A stretch of DNA of 64,000 nucleotides, from the NCBI GenBank assembly GCA_012064385.1, contig QRDG01000473.1, positions 2,030,414-2,094,413 of the forward strand. Direction: 5' to 3'. Source of the DNA: Puccinellia tenuiflora. Its lineage: Eukaryota > Streptophyta > Magnoliopsida > Poales > Poaceae. The first letter of the stretch is position 1, and each line of letters starts with the position of its first letter. A model generated the notes under the pieces. The model had not been told where the DNA came from and did no database searches. It was given only the letters and a program-made list of their open reading frames with translations. Below, piece after piece: positions 1 through 11,686 of this stretch. The position numbers were made by a program, and so were the translations under genes.

Positions 1-32
1 ACCAAGTAGTTAACAAGCGAACAAATACCATC

Positions 33-34
<2 letters not shown>

Positions 35-63
<29 letters not shown>
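35..63 (-). repeat. T29 tract (poly-A on the minus strand)
   Basis: An uninterrupted run of 29 T. On the minus strand it is a poly-A tract about 90 bases downstream of the stop of the E1 ORF, so it could be the tail of a retroposed transcript. A plain homopolymer expansion is equally possible. Confidence 0.6.
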
Positions 64-67
<4 letters not shown>

Positions 68-154
68 GGGGTTGAAATAACAAGTTCCATAGCTGCCAAG
101 CTAACATGCGATACAAGCAAACACAGAAGAACAAACAACCTCACAAACTCTCAC

Positions 155-960
155 CTACAAATCTAGGATTTCCTCACTAGGTGGGGACTTGGTCTGGGCT
201 TCATTCACTTTGCCGCCTTCAGGGGCTTGCAGGTCTGGTCCTAAGAAAAGCTTGGTATCCAATGGGCTCCTTGCCACCACGGCTAGAGTCTCAGGGATGC
301 CTTCTGGCACAACGCCAAAGCTGCGAAGGGATTGGAGGTCGCGGGTGGCGGCTAGTCCTAGATGGAAGGTATCGAGTCCAAACTTCAGAGCTTCCATTGA
401 TGGGGGTGGCCTCTGGGGTTTAATTTTTTTTTTACTGGTCCTTGCGGAGCTGGGTTGTTGTCTGTTTGCTGCGGGACTCGGCCAAGGGCTTGCCTATTGG
501 AATGGCATTCCTCCAAGTGGTAGACAAGAATGCTCTCCAAGGCGGTGGTGTAGGCTACGAGATGTGACAAAGTGGAGTTTAGCATCACTTCGATGCTTAC
601 CATGGGATGGCTGGGGCTTGCAAGGGATCTTGGCGGGAAAAAGCGAGATGCAGGAGGTTCCATCGCGGCTTCAAAGTACCGCAGGCGAGCGAGGCATTCC
701 CAAGCTGCAACTTGGAGCGCCATCTCAGGGGAATCCACGAAGTGGCTTTGACTCACAAACGGCGTCGCGCTTCCTATGGCACTTGTGCCGACATACACAT
801 CGGCATGATACTCACTCACACAGGAGGAGAGGTTAGACCGATATACATGGTACACCGGGCGAGAAACACAACCAATAATATCGCGAGCAGCTTCCCATAA
901 CAAAGGTGGAAAACCGGGGCGAAACTCAGCGGTCGTCTCGAAAATAAGGGTAGGTGCCAT
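155..960 (-). pseudogene. Unknown ORF inside retrotransposon E1, two frames joined at an A10 run
   Basis: The minus-strand frame opens at 960 (MAPTLIFETT...) and runs 191 codons to a stop at 385. A second frame, from about 430 to the stop at 155, continues it if one base is gained or lost at the A10 run (T10 on the plus strand, 424-433). The joined product would be roughly 265-270 residues. No signal peptide or membrane segment is visible. The middle (about residues 120-155) looks helical and able to form a short coiled coil. I do not recognise a catalytic motif. Similar short proteins are, from memory, common as uncharacterised predictions in grass repeats. It lies about 340 bases downstream of the primer site, in the gag position, but has no zinc knuckle. 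Function unknown. The break may be a real mutation or a slippage site. Confidence 0.5.
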
Positions 961-1298
961 CTAAAAACTCAAGCTAGTGTACTTGGGAGAGAGGAGAGTG
1001 CAAGATTCCTAAGCGGGATCTGCTTCAAGAGAGTTGGGTTGCAAAGGATAGCAAGCGAGGGTGGTATTTTATAGGTAGCTGGGACTTGGGTTTCATTCTA
1101 ATGGGTAGTGTCGATTCCTTCTCCAGGAAGAAACCGGCGAGTCTGGTTGGGTAAGATTGGGACAAGTTTTACTGCACCATACTATTGACCAACACCAGCC
1201 ATGCCGGTTAGGCGGATACGGGTTAAATCCATCAGGTCGTTGTCGGGCAAAATTAAGGCGGGGCTCTCCATGCTAGGGTAGTCTACAGCCAGCCTGGT

Positions 1299-1310
1299 GC
1301 TCTGATACCA
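1299..1310 (-). other. Primer-binding site of E1 (tRNA-Met type)
   Basis: The plus strand reads GCTCTGATACCA, which is TGGTATCAGAGC on the minus strand, the usual complement of the initiator tRNA-Met 3' end in plant LTR retrotransposons. Five bases separate it from the TG of the LTR at 1316. Confidence 0.8.
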
Positions 1311-2619
1311 TGCTCTGTGGCACCCCCCTCTGACACATATCGCCAGAGAGGCGGTCGCCCCGTGCGCCAGCCCAGGATATCCGGCCGCACGTTACGACAA
1401 TGCAACATAGCAGAAATATCATTACACAATCAGGCCCAGAGGGCTACAAATGGTTTTACATGGCCATAAAGGGTTGAAAATTATCAAGGCCAGGTATGGC
1501 ACTGGACAGAGTTTTAACTGGCAGCGGAAGACATAGATACGGCAACGGCTTGGTGCGACTCCATTCCACAGGCATCTGGCTGGGGCTACTGATCCTAGCA
1601 CGCTCTTGCTCCATCTCCTTGCTATGGTAGAAGGTGAATCCTCTCAACGTCTGGCCACATGAAAAGCCAGTTTGAGTACAATGATGTACTCGCAAGAAAA
1701 TAACCACAAGACATGAACAGTCAAGCAATCATCCAACAAGTAGCTAGTGACAGAAAATAATCTAAACATGGCAAGCATTTACTTACGGCAGTCCTAGTGG
1801 ATAACAACAAGGCAGCACAACAAATCATGGTATAAGCAAATAATGGGGTATCACCAGTACAGAGTCCAAGCCAGGTGGGGTTGGATCGTGCACTGGTGAT
1901 TAGACACGAGAACTTACCTGTGGCGAATAACGAGTGTACCCATTGGTACCAAATATTAAACATCACCTGTTCTCACAACTAGGCTCAACGGCCTTACCAC
2001 ATCTGTCCACTGCTAGGCCCACTGGCCTCATCTTTTCCACAGGGCATGCACGGACGAGGTTGGCTCAGGCCTAACTCTAGGCCCCCAACGATCGCACCGC
2101 CATCCCTCAACACGGGTAACCACCCACAACTGAAGTGACATTCCCTGCATCATCTTATTGGTTATTTAGTGAAATCAGGTTGTTCATTTTTCTTTCAAAC
2201 CGAACTTAAGTTTAACCTCCGGACTCGACAAGGACAATAGTGTGACTGACACTGAACTGTTCCATGACCTAGGAACGAGGCTAGCTGCTAGTTGACACGC
2301 TCTCGAGAGGTTGCAGTTACCACCCATCTAAGTGCACCTTACTTAGCTAGGGCAAGATACACTTACATAACCGTTCACGCTACCAAGACACTCCCTGTAT
2401 AGCTACCGACATAACTTTATGTCTTAGGACGAAGTGAATCCGGCACGTCCCCAACTCATGAGCGACGCCTAGCTCCGGAACCTTCACAAGACTAGCCCCG
2501 ACCACAACTATGCAGTATCCGACTAGACTTGCCAAGTGGGGTAGCATCAAAGGAGGCCTGATAGGTTACATAGGCTATGGCTCTCCCATTTGGGCGACAG
2601 TGGTAGTGCGTTCAAGGTT

Positions 2620-2905
2620 NNNNNNNNNNNNNNNNNNNNNNNNNNNNNNNNNNNNNNNNNNNNNNNNNNNNNNNNNNNNNNNNNNNNNNNNNNNNNNNNN
2701 NNNNNNNNNNNNNNNNNNNNNNNNNNNNNNNNNNNNNNNNNNNNNNNNNNNNNNNNNNNNNNNNNNNNNNNNNNNNNNNNNNNNNNNNNNNNNNNNNNNN
2801 NNNNNNNNNNNNNNNNNNNNNNNNNNNNNNNNNNNNNNNNNNNNNNNNNNNNNNNNNNNNNNNNNNNNNNNNNNNNNNNNNNNNNNNNNNNNNNNNNNNN
2901 NNNNN
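2620..2905. other. Assembly gap (286 N)
   Basis: The run of N interrupts the E1 LTR. Tandem repeats directly to its right suggest that the assembler failed in a repeat array; the true size is unknown. Confidence 0.99.
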
Positions 2906-2943
2906 CGTCCACGCACGCCACAACTCTACAGAAAAGTAGCCGC

Positions 2944-3165
2944 TTCAATCCACTTGGGCAGGACCCAACCGTGTATTTAGACGGGGTACCGGAACTCAAC
3001 CCACACTTGATGGGTTTATCGTATTGTAGGAAAGTAAGGTACATGAAAGTAATATTACTGAAAGTAGGCGAGATTCAATCCACGTGGGCGGTGCCCAACA
3101 TGTATTTAGTCGCCGGCCGGAACTCAACCCACACTTGATGGGTTTATCGTATTACAGGAATGAAA
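2944..3165. repeat. Tandem repeat, unit about 130 bp, beside the gap
   Basis: The block starting TTCAATCCAC at 2944 recurs at 3074, and both copies share ACTCAACCCACACTTGATGG. A shorter repeat follows: 'AACAAAGCC...GATATCTC..GACGCACAGTTG' occurs at 3165 and again at 3207. The array probably continues into the gap. Confidence 0.75.
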
Positions 3166-3619
3166 ACAAAGCCACGATATCTCTGACGCACAGTTGGCAG
3201 GAGGTAAACAAAGCCGATATCTCGTGACGCACAGTTGACATGCGATATTAAGCAATGAAATGCACCGATGTGACCGGTAATATGCGAACAAACAAACACC
3301 GCTTGAGTGTTCATAGCAAGTGGTTAGCTTGCCTTTCGTAGATCGACGCCATTGGTCTTGGGGGTCACGGACGTCATGGCCTAGGGTATCGGTTGCCGGT
3401 ACCGGGACGGATAGACCTATGCATGGGTATAAGGGTGCTCAGCATATCAACATTTTACAAAAGTACAAAACCTATGCCACTGGATAGAGCTCTTAAAACT
3501 ATGATTTTACAAATTTGAATCACCTCCATCGGAGCTACGAATCAAAAGTTATGGCTGTGCGAAGAATAGCTATCGCTGCTCACCGAGGAAAAAAAACAGA
3601 ACGGGCTGATTCCGAATCG

Positions 3620-4680
3620 GGCCGGATTGGTAGCGCACTATCAGAAAAATACGCCTTCGTTGCAGGGAGGCGTAACGCACGGAGTGCGCCTCCACTTAAC
3701 CTACGTGGCCACTGGGTCAGGCCGGGCCTGCTTGTCGGCGACACCAGGGCGCCACGCTGGCTGCCCCGCTGGCCTTCCTTTCCCCCAGCGTCGAGAGGAC
3801 GCGGGACAGAGCCCGACGCCGCGCGTGCCAGGACATGGCCGCCGCCGGCTGCCGCCGCCGCTCCAAAGCACGCTGTCGGCCGCCAGGGGGTGGGGAGGGC
3901 TGCCCCGTTGCGCCACTTCCGGAGATGGAGGCCACGGACACGGGAAGGCAGGGAAGCGTCGCCTCGGCGCGTGCCCAGAGAGCTCACCGCCGGCGGGCGG
4001 AGACGATGCCGTGGCTTCGGGCGACCAAACTCCGATTCGATTTGTCCAGGAGGGAGAGGGGACCAAGGGGAACTCTTCCACAGCTTTAATTGAAGAATGG
4101 CTCGGTCTGGAGCTCGTCGTGGTCCGCGGACCGACGGCGGCGTCCACGGCCGAAATGGAGCAGGGCTCCGCCATTCCGCGATTAAAGGAGTAGAGGGCTC
4201 CAGGAGGGGGGGGAGAGGGAGGTGCGGTTCGCGCGAGAGAGCTCAGGCGCTCCTTTATAGGGCTCGGGAGGGGGACATCGCGAGGATAAGCACGGCGAGG
4301 TGGCGGTGAGCTGTCGGTGTAGCGACGGGACGACGGGCATCGCGTCGACGGTGTTGCAGCGGCGCGTCGCCGAGCGTGCGTCCCATTAGCTGGACGACGG
4401 AAAAACCGGGCAGTGGATAGGTTCGGACGGCGGGGACCCATGGCGGCACTGTTTTGACGGCGCGTCGCCTAGCGTCGATGGGCTGGAGAGGGTGAGGTGT
4501 CGAGCGGGGTTTCCGGAGGTGCAGGGAAGGTGGGTCACCTGTGCTGGGCATGGAACGGAACGGGGGGGTGCTGAACAGCGTCGACCAGGAAGTGTCGGTG
4601 CTGCCTGGCACGGACATGCCCACGGCGACCACGACAGCTACCATGCCGACATCGGCATCGAGATGCCACCATCAGCACAG
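3620..4680. other. GC- and CpG-rich block within the E1 LTR
   Basis: Composition changes sharply to GC-rich here, with many CG dinucleotides, while flanking LTR sequence is AT-rich. All six frames stay open by composition, so no gene is called. Long grass LTRs often have such a block around the promoter and 5' leader, but no convincing TATA box was identified. Confidence 0.45.
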
Positions 4681-6848
4681 GGCACTAAAATTAAAACGGT
4701 TCGCGTCATCATGTGCCAAAAAAAGAACTCTACACATTTCCTAGTTATAGGGTTTTGCTGGTTTGCAACTTGGTCTGAACAAAATTTCAAAAACAGAAGG
4801 GAACACCAGGTGCTCGATGAAATGATCAAGGTTTTGCACATCTCAGAAAAATCCCCAAAATTCACAGTAGGTCATAATGGGTGTATGTGGTAGGTCTGTG
4901 GATTTTGAGCTCAATTGAATACATGGAAGATGGTTAAGTAAATTGGTGTTCGAAAAGTGCCCTATTGGCATGGGCATGATAGATGCATCCCCTCAAATGA
5001 TCATGACATGATCTTCTGGTTATGGGGTTATATATGGGAGTTTGTCATCTTGGTAAAGCACCAATGCCAAATGATTTTTGTGTCTAGGGTTTGCTTTGGA
5101 AATTGCTATTAGGCATAAAAGAGCATCACAAAGGAAGTACCCCAAATATTGCTCAAATGAGGTTGGGCCAATGGAGTGAAATGTTAAGGAGGTGAAATTA
5201 GGCCTATCCACAAAATTGTAGAAATTTTTGGACGAGTGGAATGTGTCTGAATACTTATTGGACTGGAAATGGCATAATAGCGAATATGATTAACCGAGGG
5301 TTTTTGCATTGGACTATGGAATATTTTTCCATGGGATGGATGTATATGTATGAGGGAACCATTTGGTGGCTTGGTAGAATTTTTCTTAAGATGCAATTGT
5401 GGTGGTGGCTTTTGGTGGGATAGAGGGGAGGGTTTTTGGAACATTTGAGTGGCACCAACGGGTGACCACGAAAATAGCGGCGTCGAGATGCGGTGGGGGT
5501 TGATAAGATCAAGTTTATTGGGAAATCTCCAAGTGAGCAAAACCAAGTCAATTCAAAGAACCAACAAGTGGAAGGAAATAGTTTGGAAACAAAAAAGTTT
5601 TTCAGGCGGGAGAAAACGTTACTAACATTAGGGACAAATTTTCGGGATGTGACAAACCCTAGTTCGAGGTCCAATCTGAAGCTGATCCCGGCACTCTGCC
5701 GGAGGGGAAATCGATCCTGGAGGGCTCTTCATCGTCATGCCTGAAAGGACACGGATGTCGCCTAGAGGGGGGGGGTGAATAGGCGATTAAAATTATTACG
5801 GTTAAGGCTTGAATAAATGCGGAATAAAAACTAACGTTTAATTTATCAAGTCAAAACCTAAACTAGCTAGGTTCACCTATGTGCACCAACAACCTATGCT
5901 AAGCAATATGATCAACTAGGTGATAGCAAGATATATGACTTTAAGCTCGATGTCTATCGCAAAGTAAATAGCATAAGTAAGAAGCTCGGGATAGAAATAC
6001 CGAGGCACTTGGAGACGATGATTTATCCCAAAGTTCACTTCCCAATGGAAGCTAGTCTCCGTTGGAGCGGCGCGGTGTTCACCAATGTGAAACACCGAGT
6101 AGCCTTGATATGGCACACCGTATCTCCGTTGTGTCTTACCACCAATGTGGCGAGGCACTTGTCACTATGTTGCCGTTGAGGTTGACAACTAGAACCTTTA
6201 CAAGGGTGAAGCTCACTCCACAAGTTGGAGGGTCTTCACCAAATACACCGAGCCACCAAGACTCGATGCCCAAGGCCGATGGGCTCCCGGCAATGTCTTC
6301 GTAGCTACCAAAGCTCCGAAGCTAACAAGGTTGAGCCACACTCCACAATTGGAGGCTCCCAACAAATCCCGTGAGCCACCAAGACTCCGAGAAATCAACA
6401 ACCGTCTAGGGTACCAACGTGCCCTAGAGGAACAAGCTCTAGGACACTAAAGTACCCAAGAGTAACAAGCTTCTCAACTTCACTTCCACGAATCACCGTG
6501 GAGAACTCAAACCGATGCAACTAATGCAATGGCAAGAACACACTAAGTGGTCAAGTTCTTCCAACCCGAATCCAACCAAAGCAACTAATGCTTGGGAGGG
6601 ATTAGGGAGGAAGAACAAAGGAGGAACACAAAGAAACTCCAAAGATTTAGATCCAAAGTGTTCTCCTCACTTAGAGGAGAAATCAATTGGTGGAAACACG
6701 GATCTAAATCTCCTCTCTCTTTTTCCTCAAAAGGTAGCAACAACTTATCGGAGAGATTGAGAGAAAGCCAAGCTTGAGAAGGTCAACAATGGAGGAGAGA
6801 AAGCTGAAGAGTTGGCAAAAGGTTAAGGTTTATTTGGGGAAGAAGCCC

Positions 6849-6856
6849 TTTAAATA
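6849..6856 (-). promoter_or_regulatory. Probable TATA box of the E2 left LTR
   Basis: TTTAAATA on the plus strand (TATTTAAA on the minus strand) lies just downstream, in the direction of transcription, of the GC palindrome cluster. The same motif is at 27194-27201 in the right LTR. Confidence 0.55.
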
Positions 6857-6930
6857 GGGGCTCCGAAAATGCGACCGTTGTGGTATTTCATGTGCAGCTA
6901 AAAACAAAAAAGAAAAGGCAAACAGGCAGG

Positions 6931-7193
6931 CCGGCCTGGCAGCCGGCCCAGGCCGGTGAGGAGGCCGGGGCTCCACCCGAGTGGGCCGTCCTGGGAGCCG
7001 GCCCAGGCCGGGAGCAAAGCCGGGGAGCGGAGAGGGAGTGTGCTGCACCCGGGTGGGCCGGCCTGGGAGCCGGCCCAGGCCGGGAGAGGCCGGCGGCCCA
7101 CCCGAGTGGTCCGACCTGTAACCCGGACCAGGCCGGCAGAGTGGCCGGGGGGTTGCCGAACGGGCCGGCCTGGGAGCCGGCCCAGGCCGGCGG
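6931..7193. repeat. Cluster of five GC-rich palindromes upstream of the E2 promoter
   Basis: The motif CCGGCCTGGG / CCCAGGCCGG forms hairpin arms around a 6-base loop. The best copy has arms at 7058-7067 and 7074-7083. Others lie near 6931-6956, 6985-7013, 7110-7137 and 7160-7193, some imperfect. On the minus strand they sit about 75-340 bases upstream of the TATA box. Conserved palindromic repeats near the LTR promoter are known for Sireviruses. Binding of any protein is not shown. Confidence 0.75.
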
Positions 7194-10100
7194 TGAGGCC
7201 GGCTGCCCCCCCTTTTCTTTTTCTTTTCTAATATTTGTTTAAAACCGACCGATACCGAAAACGCAATATCTTCCACATACGAACTCCGTTTTCGGTAATC
7301 TTGGACTCGTTGGAATCGTCACAACGAGCACTACAAGAATATACATAGAAACATCATTGTTCAACAAGATATGGTAAACCAAATGATGAGAGGTAAAACC
7401 TTTCTATTAAAACCGGAAAACCATATCTTTGCAAATGAAGTCCGAATGACATGAAACCAACTTTGTTGGAAAGAGGACGACAAACTGCTATCCACTAACA
7501 TAGTTAGAATATTGAAAACCAAGCAAGGGAGATTTTGCTAATAAATGGAAGAGTGAAACCTTCCGCATAGATGGACCGACAAAATCTCCGACACCGAAAA
7601 CTCAATAGGAACACATATGAAAACCGTTTTCGGTGACCTTGGGCTTGTCATGACAAGCACGACAAGCACCAATACCACACCACGATAAGAGCCAAATAGG
7701 AACCAATAAAGATGATGCCAAGGATGCAAAGGTTTGAGCTCTCTACGACCGATACGCTAAAGCTCACTTGAGAGCACCTCTTGATAGTACGGTTACCTAT
7801 CTAACAAACCCCGGTCTCACAACTCAACACCGTGAGACCGTAAAATAGAAACCCTATCAAGATCATACCTTTGCCTACGCATTCCCACTTGAGCTAGATG
7901 ATGACGATCTTGATCTACTCTCAAGTGGATCACCTTTCTTGATTGTGCTCCGCTTGGTGAAGACTCGCATATTGCTCCCCCATACACCAAGATGGGAGAG
8001 ACATTCTTCCATATCTTCACTTGGTGAACCCTTATCTTGTATGTTGATCAATTTGCACTTAGCCCTTGATCAACACATAATCTTCTTCTTCGCATACCTT
8101 CACATGCGCTTCTCTTGTATGTTGATCATCTTGCACTTAGCCTTGATCAACATATAATCTTCTTCTTTTAGCCTGACTCCAACATATGGAGTCCAAGCAT
8201 TCCTTATGAACCAACACTACAAATATAACTCAAAGCACACATTAGTCCATAGAGATTGTCATTAATTACCAAAACAACACATGGGGGCAACCATGCTCTT
8301 TCAATCTCCCCCATTTTGGTAATTGATGACAATCCCTTTTGAGAGGGTTTATATAATGAATTAAGCACCCTTGCAAGACAAGGATGCATGAGCATGAGAG
8401 GCAAATGCTTAAGAACCAAACGAAAGCATAAAACCAAGTTCCCTTAAACCCTCTAAAACTTCTCCCCCATTGGCATCGATTGCCGAAATGGGAAAAAAAA
8501 AATTTAGAAGGCCAATATAATATGAGTTCCTCCACAAGGTATGCATTCCTCAAGGTATGAGTGAAATTAAATGCACATATCCATTGACGAATAATAGAGG
8601 AAATCAAACTATATTGAGGATCCAAAGATTGCAAAAGGATGAAATCATTCTAAACATCTCCACCAAGGAGAAGAGCAATCGAGAAGATCCTAACCGAGAG
8701 TTCTAAATAAGAATAGAGAAGCTCTCCAATGTTCACGCACTATTGAGGAGTGCACAAATATGGAATCCTCACTCCCCCAAAATCATCTAGAACACTCACC
8801 AAGTGCAAGGATGTAAAAATTAAAGCAAAACAAAAACACTTGCACCAAAGATGTAAGTTGAGCCATAAGGAGATACCCATTAAAAGAAATTATTTAGAAA
8901 GGCCCAACCAAGAGTATGTGTGTGTGACAAGACAATTAATTTGGTAAGACACATAGTCTTAATCAAATGGAGATAAGTTATATATCAAGTATTGACACAC
9001 ACAACTTTACAAAATTAAATGTTCACAATCTCGAAGATACCAATTGGAAATTAGAACCAATCGAAAAATAACAAAGAGCAAGTGAGAACACTTAGCCAAC
9101 AAAATCGACATACTCACCATGATGAGCATGAAGAGAAAAATCTTCAATAGAATGTGAGTGCGCAAAGATGCGAGTAGAAATAAGACAAGCACTCACGATA
9201 CAAACTTGGAGCCACCAAAGAATTATAGATAAAAGACAAGGTGGCTTGAAAGAAAGTAGGATACCAAATAAAAGGTGACCTCTCTCATATGTATAGGTTT
9301 CTAAGTAGAAAGTGATATTCATCGACAAAGAAACTTGCACATATAAAATGATCGAATAAAGAAGACTATGGTAACCAAAAGGAAGTCATGAATATACAAA
9401 AAGAGATTATTGCTTAAAAGCATAGCACATAGCTCAAATTTATCTCATTGTATATAAATGAACTTCAAACACATCAAATGCATCACACATATCACTAAGG
9501 GAACAAGAGATAGTGGAAATGCTTTGAGATAGGCAACAAGTATCACAAAGAAATAATACCAATTGAAGGAATGTTTTTGCAATTTCATCACAAATATCAC
9601 AAAGATATACCAAGTGAAGGAAATAATTCAAAACCACAACAATTGTACATTAAAGTTTTCATGCCAAGGGGCAACCTACACAAGGTTGAATACAAGAAAG
9701 ATATGCATGAGATAGATACTTGTTACCGAGATGCATTGGTGATGACGAAGATGATCTTTTGTTAGTCATCATAGCTTGACTCCTAAAATCACATGGTGAG
9801 ACCACCTTCCTTATGAATGAGGCAAGCATCCAACGCTTCTCAATTGTACCTAAAACACAATTCAAGTACAATATGGTTCCCAAACTCATTGGGTTCCATA
9901 GTAGTTAGATACACTACAATACATAGGAAACACTCCACATAAATATGTGCATATAGATATGAAATTGAATTTCATGCACATCTTAGCCGATTTAGGATTT
10001 GGTGGAGTATCCCCTATATATTGGATCAAGAAAGACTAGCATGCCATAAAATAAATATACTAGTAAATATGCATGCATGGACTTACAAGAACCGAATGAG

Positions 10101-11686
10101 ATACAATTTGGACGAAACACTAAGTAAACCAAGAAGAGAGCACACCAAAGTGTGACACAAAAGGGTTGTCCAAATTATATCAAAATTCAAATCAACACAT
10201 GATTGAGGAAAAATCAAATCAACATATGATTGATTCCAAAACACGTCAACACATGAAGTGTGATATCAATAGGAATCAAATCAAACAACACATGAGAGAT
10301 AAGACACCAATTGAAAAATAGGATACCATTTTGGAGACAAGATACCAAGAGGAGGTTAATGCTTGACCGAAATCAAGTAAAGTAAAATAAAGTAATAAGG
10401 TATCAAGATTTCCACAATAAATATCAATTGAAGCAAATATCTATGGAGAAGATATTAAATTCCAATTAATACCAATTGAAGGTACCTAGACAAGGTCAAT
10501 GAGCATATAAGATAAAAGAAAGAGACATGCTCAAAGGATTTTCTCATTTTATAGGATAAACATAAAGCAAGAAATGAGAAAGCAAGACTCCCAAGAGAGA
10601 GCAAGGTTACACCAAATAAACCAAACACCCTCTACACTTTTCATGATGGCACAAAGCATCAAGAGAAAAGATTTGTCTTCCATAAACACATATGATAGAA
10701 ATCAAATGCCACTTGAAAGGATCAAATATTGATAGATAGGATAGTGTTCTAAATAAAAGAAATGCTCCCCAAGATTCATGCATTATTTTTGATATTTGCA
10801 TTTGAATACAAAATGCACGCACAAGGGATCATTACTCTTCATATTTTATTTACAACACTAAACACTGCCAATTTGAGGTTTAGGATCCTAGCAAGAGGCA
10901 AGGAAGGCAAGGGAGTCAAAATGAATATTTTGGCAAGAGATGGGGCAAATAAAAACCAATGCCAATGTAAGGATAATCAAAAATATTCTACCACAAACAT
11001 AAATATGGATTGTCCAAGGACAATGACCATTTGGAATTATTTTCCCGGTGATAGAGGTATCCAAGAATATCCTCACAAGATAAAACATATGGCAAGAGAT
11101 AAGAAATAAGCACCATATTTGACTAAGGTTTGTTGGTAGTTCCAACTATTCAAACCAACCGGCAAGGCCATGGTTAGAATAATATTGAACAAATGGTTTC
11201 TCAACTAATGTATGGTGGTGCATATTAGAGAAAAACCACACCAAGCAAACACACACAAACAAGACCCAAAAGATAGCTAGAAAGCAAATTGGAACTTGTT
11301 CGAGCTAATATGCCACATAGAAATACGATAATTGACAATATCAAATCTACGTGGCAAAACCTCGAATGTTCACATTTTATGGGATTGTAATATGCACATA
11401 GCTTATTACTCCCCCATAATGTGATAATTCTTTTTATCTAAGCAAGAGGCAAATAAAATCAACTAGAGATAATTAATGGATGTTATAGAATTTGAATTTC
11501 TCATGAGCATGACACACCACATAGTTACTAGATAATCTTGATATATCAATACTCGGTGGTGTTACTCATATACACACATTTTTAGGTTAGTGAAGTGCAC
11601 AAAGCATATCACTCCCCCAAAATGGGATAGTCCATTAATCTCTCAAAAGAGCCCATTGAAATCAACACAAGATCCAATAAGGACTC

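Larger units (their letters stand above)
1..5654 (-). mobile_element. LTR retrotransposon E1, 5' part, running off the left edge
   Basis: A minus-strand tRNA-Met primer site at 1299-1310 lies next to a long sequence that starts TGTGGCACC at 1316 and ends GGGATGTGACA at 5654. That sequence is read as the 5' LTR. Everything left of the primer site is then the internal region, which holds an unknown ORF (155-960) in the place where gag normally sits. The second LTR, the polypurine tract and any pol gene are outside the window, so the superfamily cannot be fixed; the tRNA-Met site and long TG...CA LTR would suit a gypsy-type or non-autonomous element. The right LTR boundary is inferred from its terminal CA and from the change in sequence character after it, not from a second copy. 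Confidence 0.6.
1316..5654 (-). repeat. Long terminal repeat of E1 (5' LTR)
   Basis: The sequence begins TGTGGCACC directly after the primer site and ends ATGTGACA, about 4.3 kb including 286 N. It contains a tandem-repeat block near the gap (2944-3240), a GC-rich CpG-dense block (about 3620-4680) and an AT-rich part (4690-5650). ORFs over the GC-rich block overlap on several frames and both strands, as expected from composition alone, so none is called. No other copy is in the window, which leaves the right end inferred. Confidence 0.55.
5742..11686 (-). repeat. Left (3') LTR of Sirevirus E2, interrupted by E3
   Basis: It matches the right copy from 5742 to 10669. Beyond that, 10670-11686 continues in the same style (phrases such as ACTCCCCCA and ACCAATTGAAGG) but has no partner, because the right copy is truncated. 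Chromovirus E3 begins at 11687, so this LTR is at least 4.9 kb and probably about 6 kb. A hand comparison of the first kilobase with the right copy gives about 2% differences, mostly transitions and single-base indels. The many small ORFs in it are not called. Confidence 0.75.

Noticed and set aside
2510..3138. Long frames across the N gap on several frames and both strands
   Set aside because: They are open only because N cannot encode a stop; the flanking real sequence is repeat DNA.
3515..4644. Overlapping ORFs of 130-246 codons in the GC-rich part of the E1 LTR
   Set aside because: They overlap on both strands and three frames, are Arg/Pro/Ala-rich, and reflect GC content rather than a gene.
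6830..7276. Pro/Gly/Arg-rich ORFs over the Sirevirus palindrome cluster
   Set aside because: They are translation of GGCC palindromes; stops and frames change between the two LTRs.
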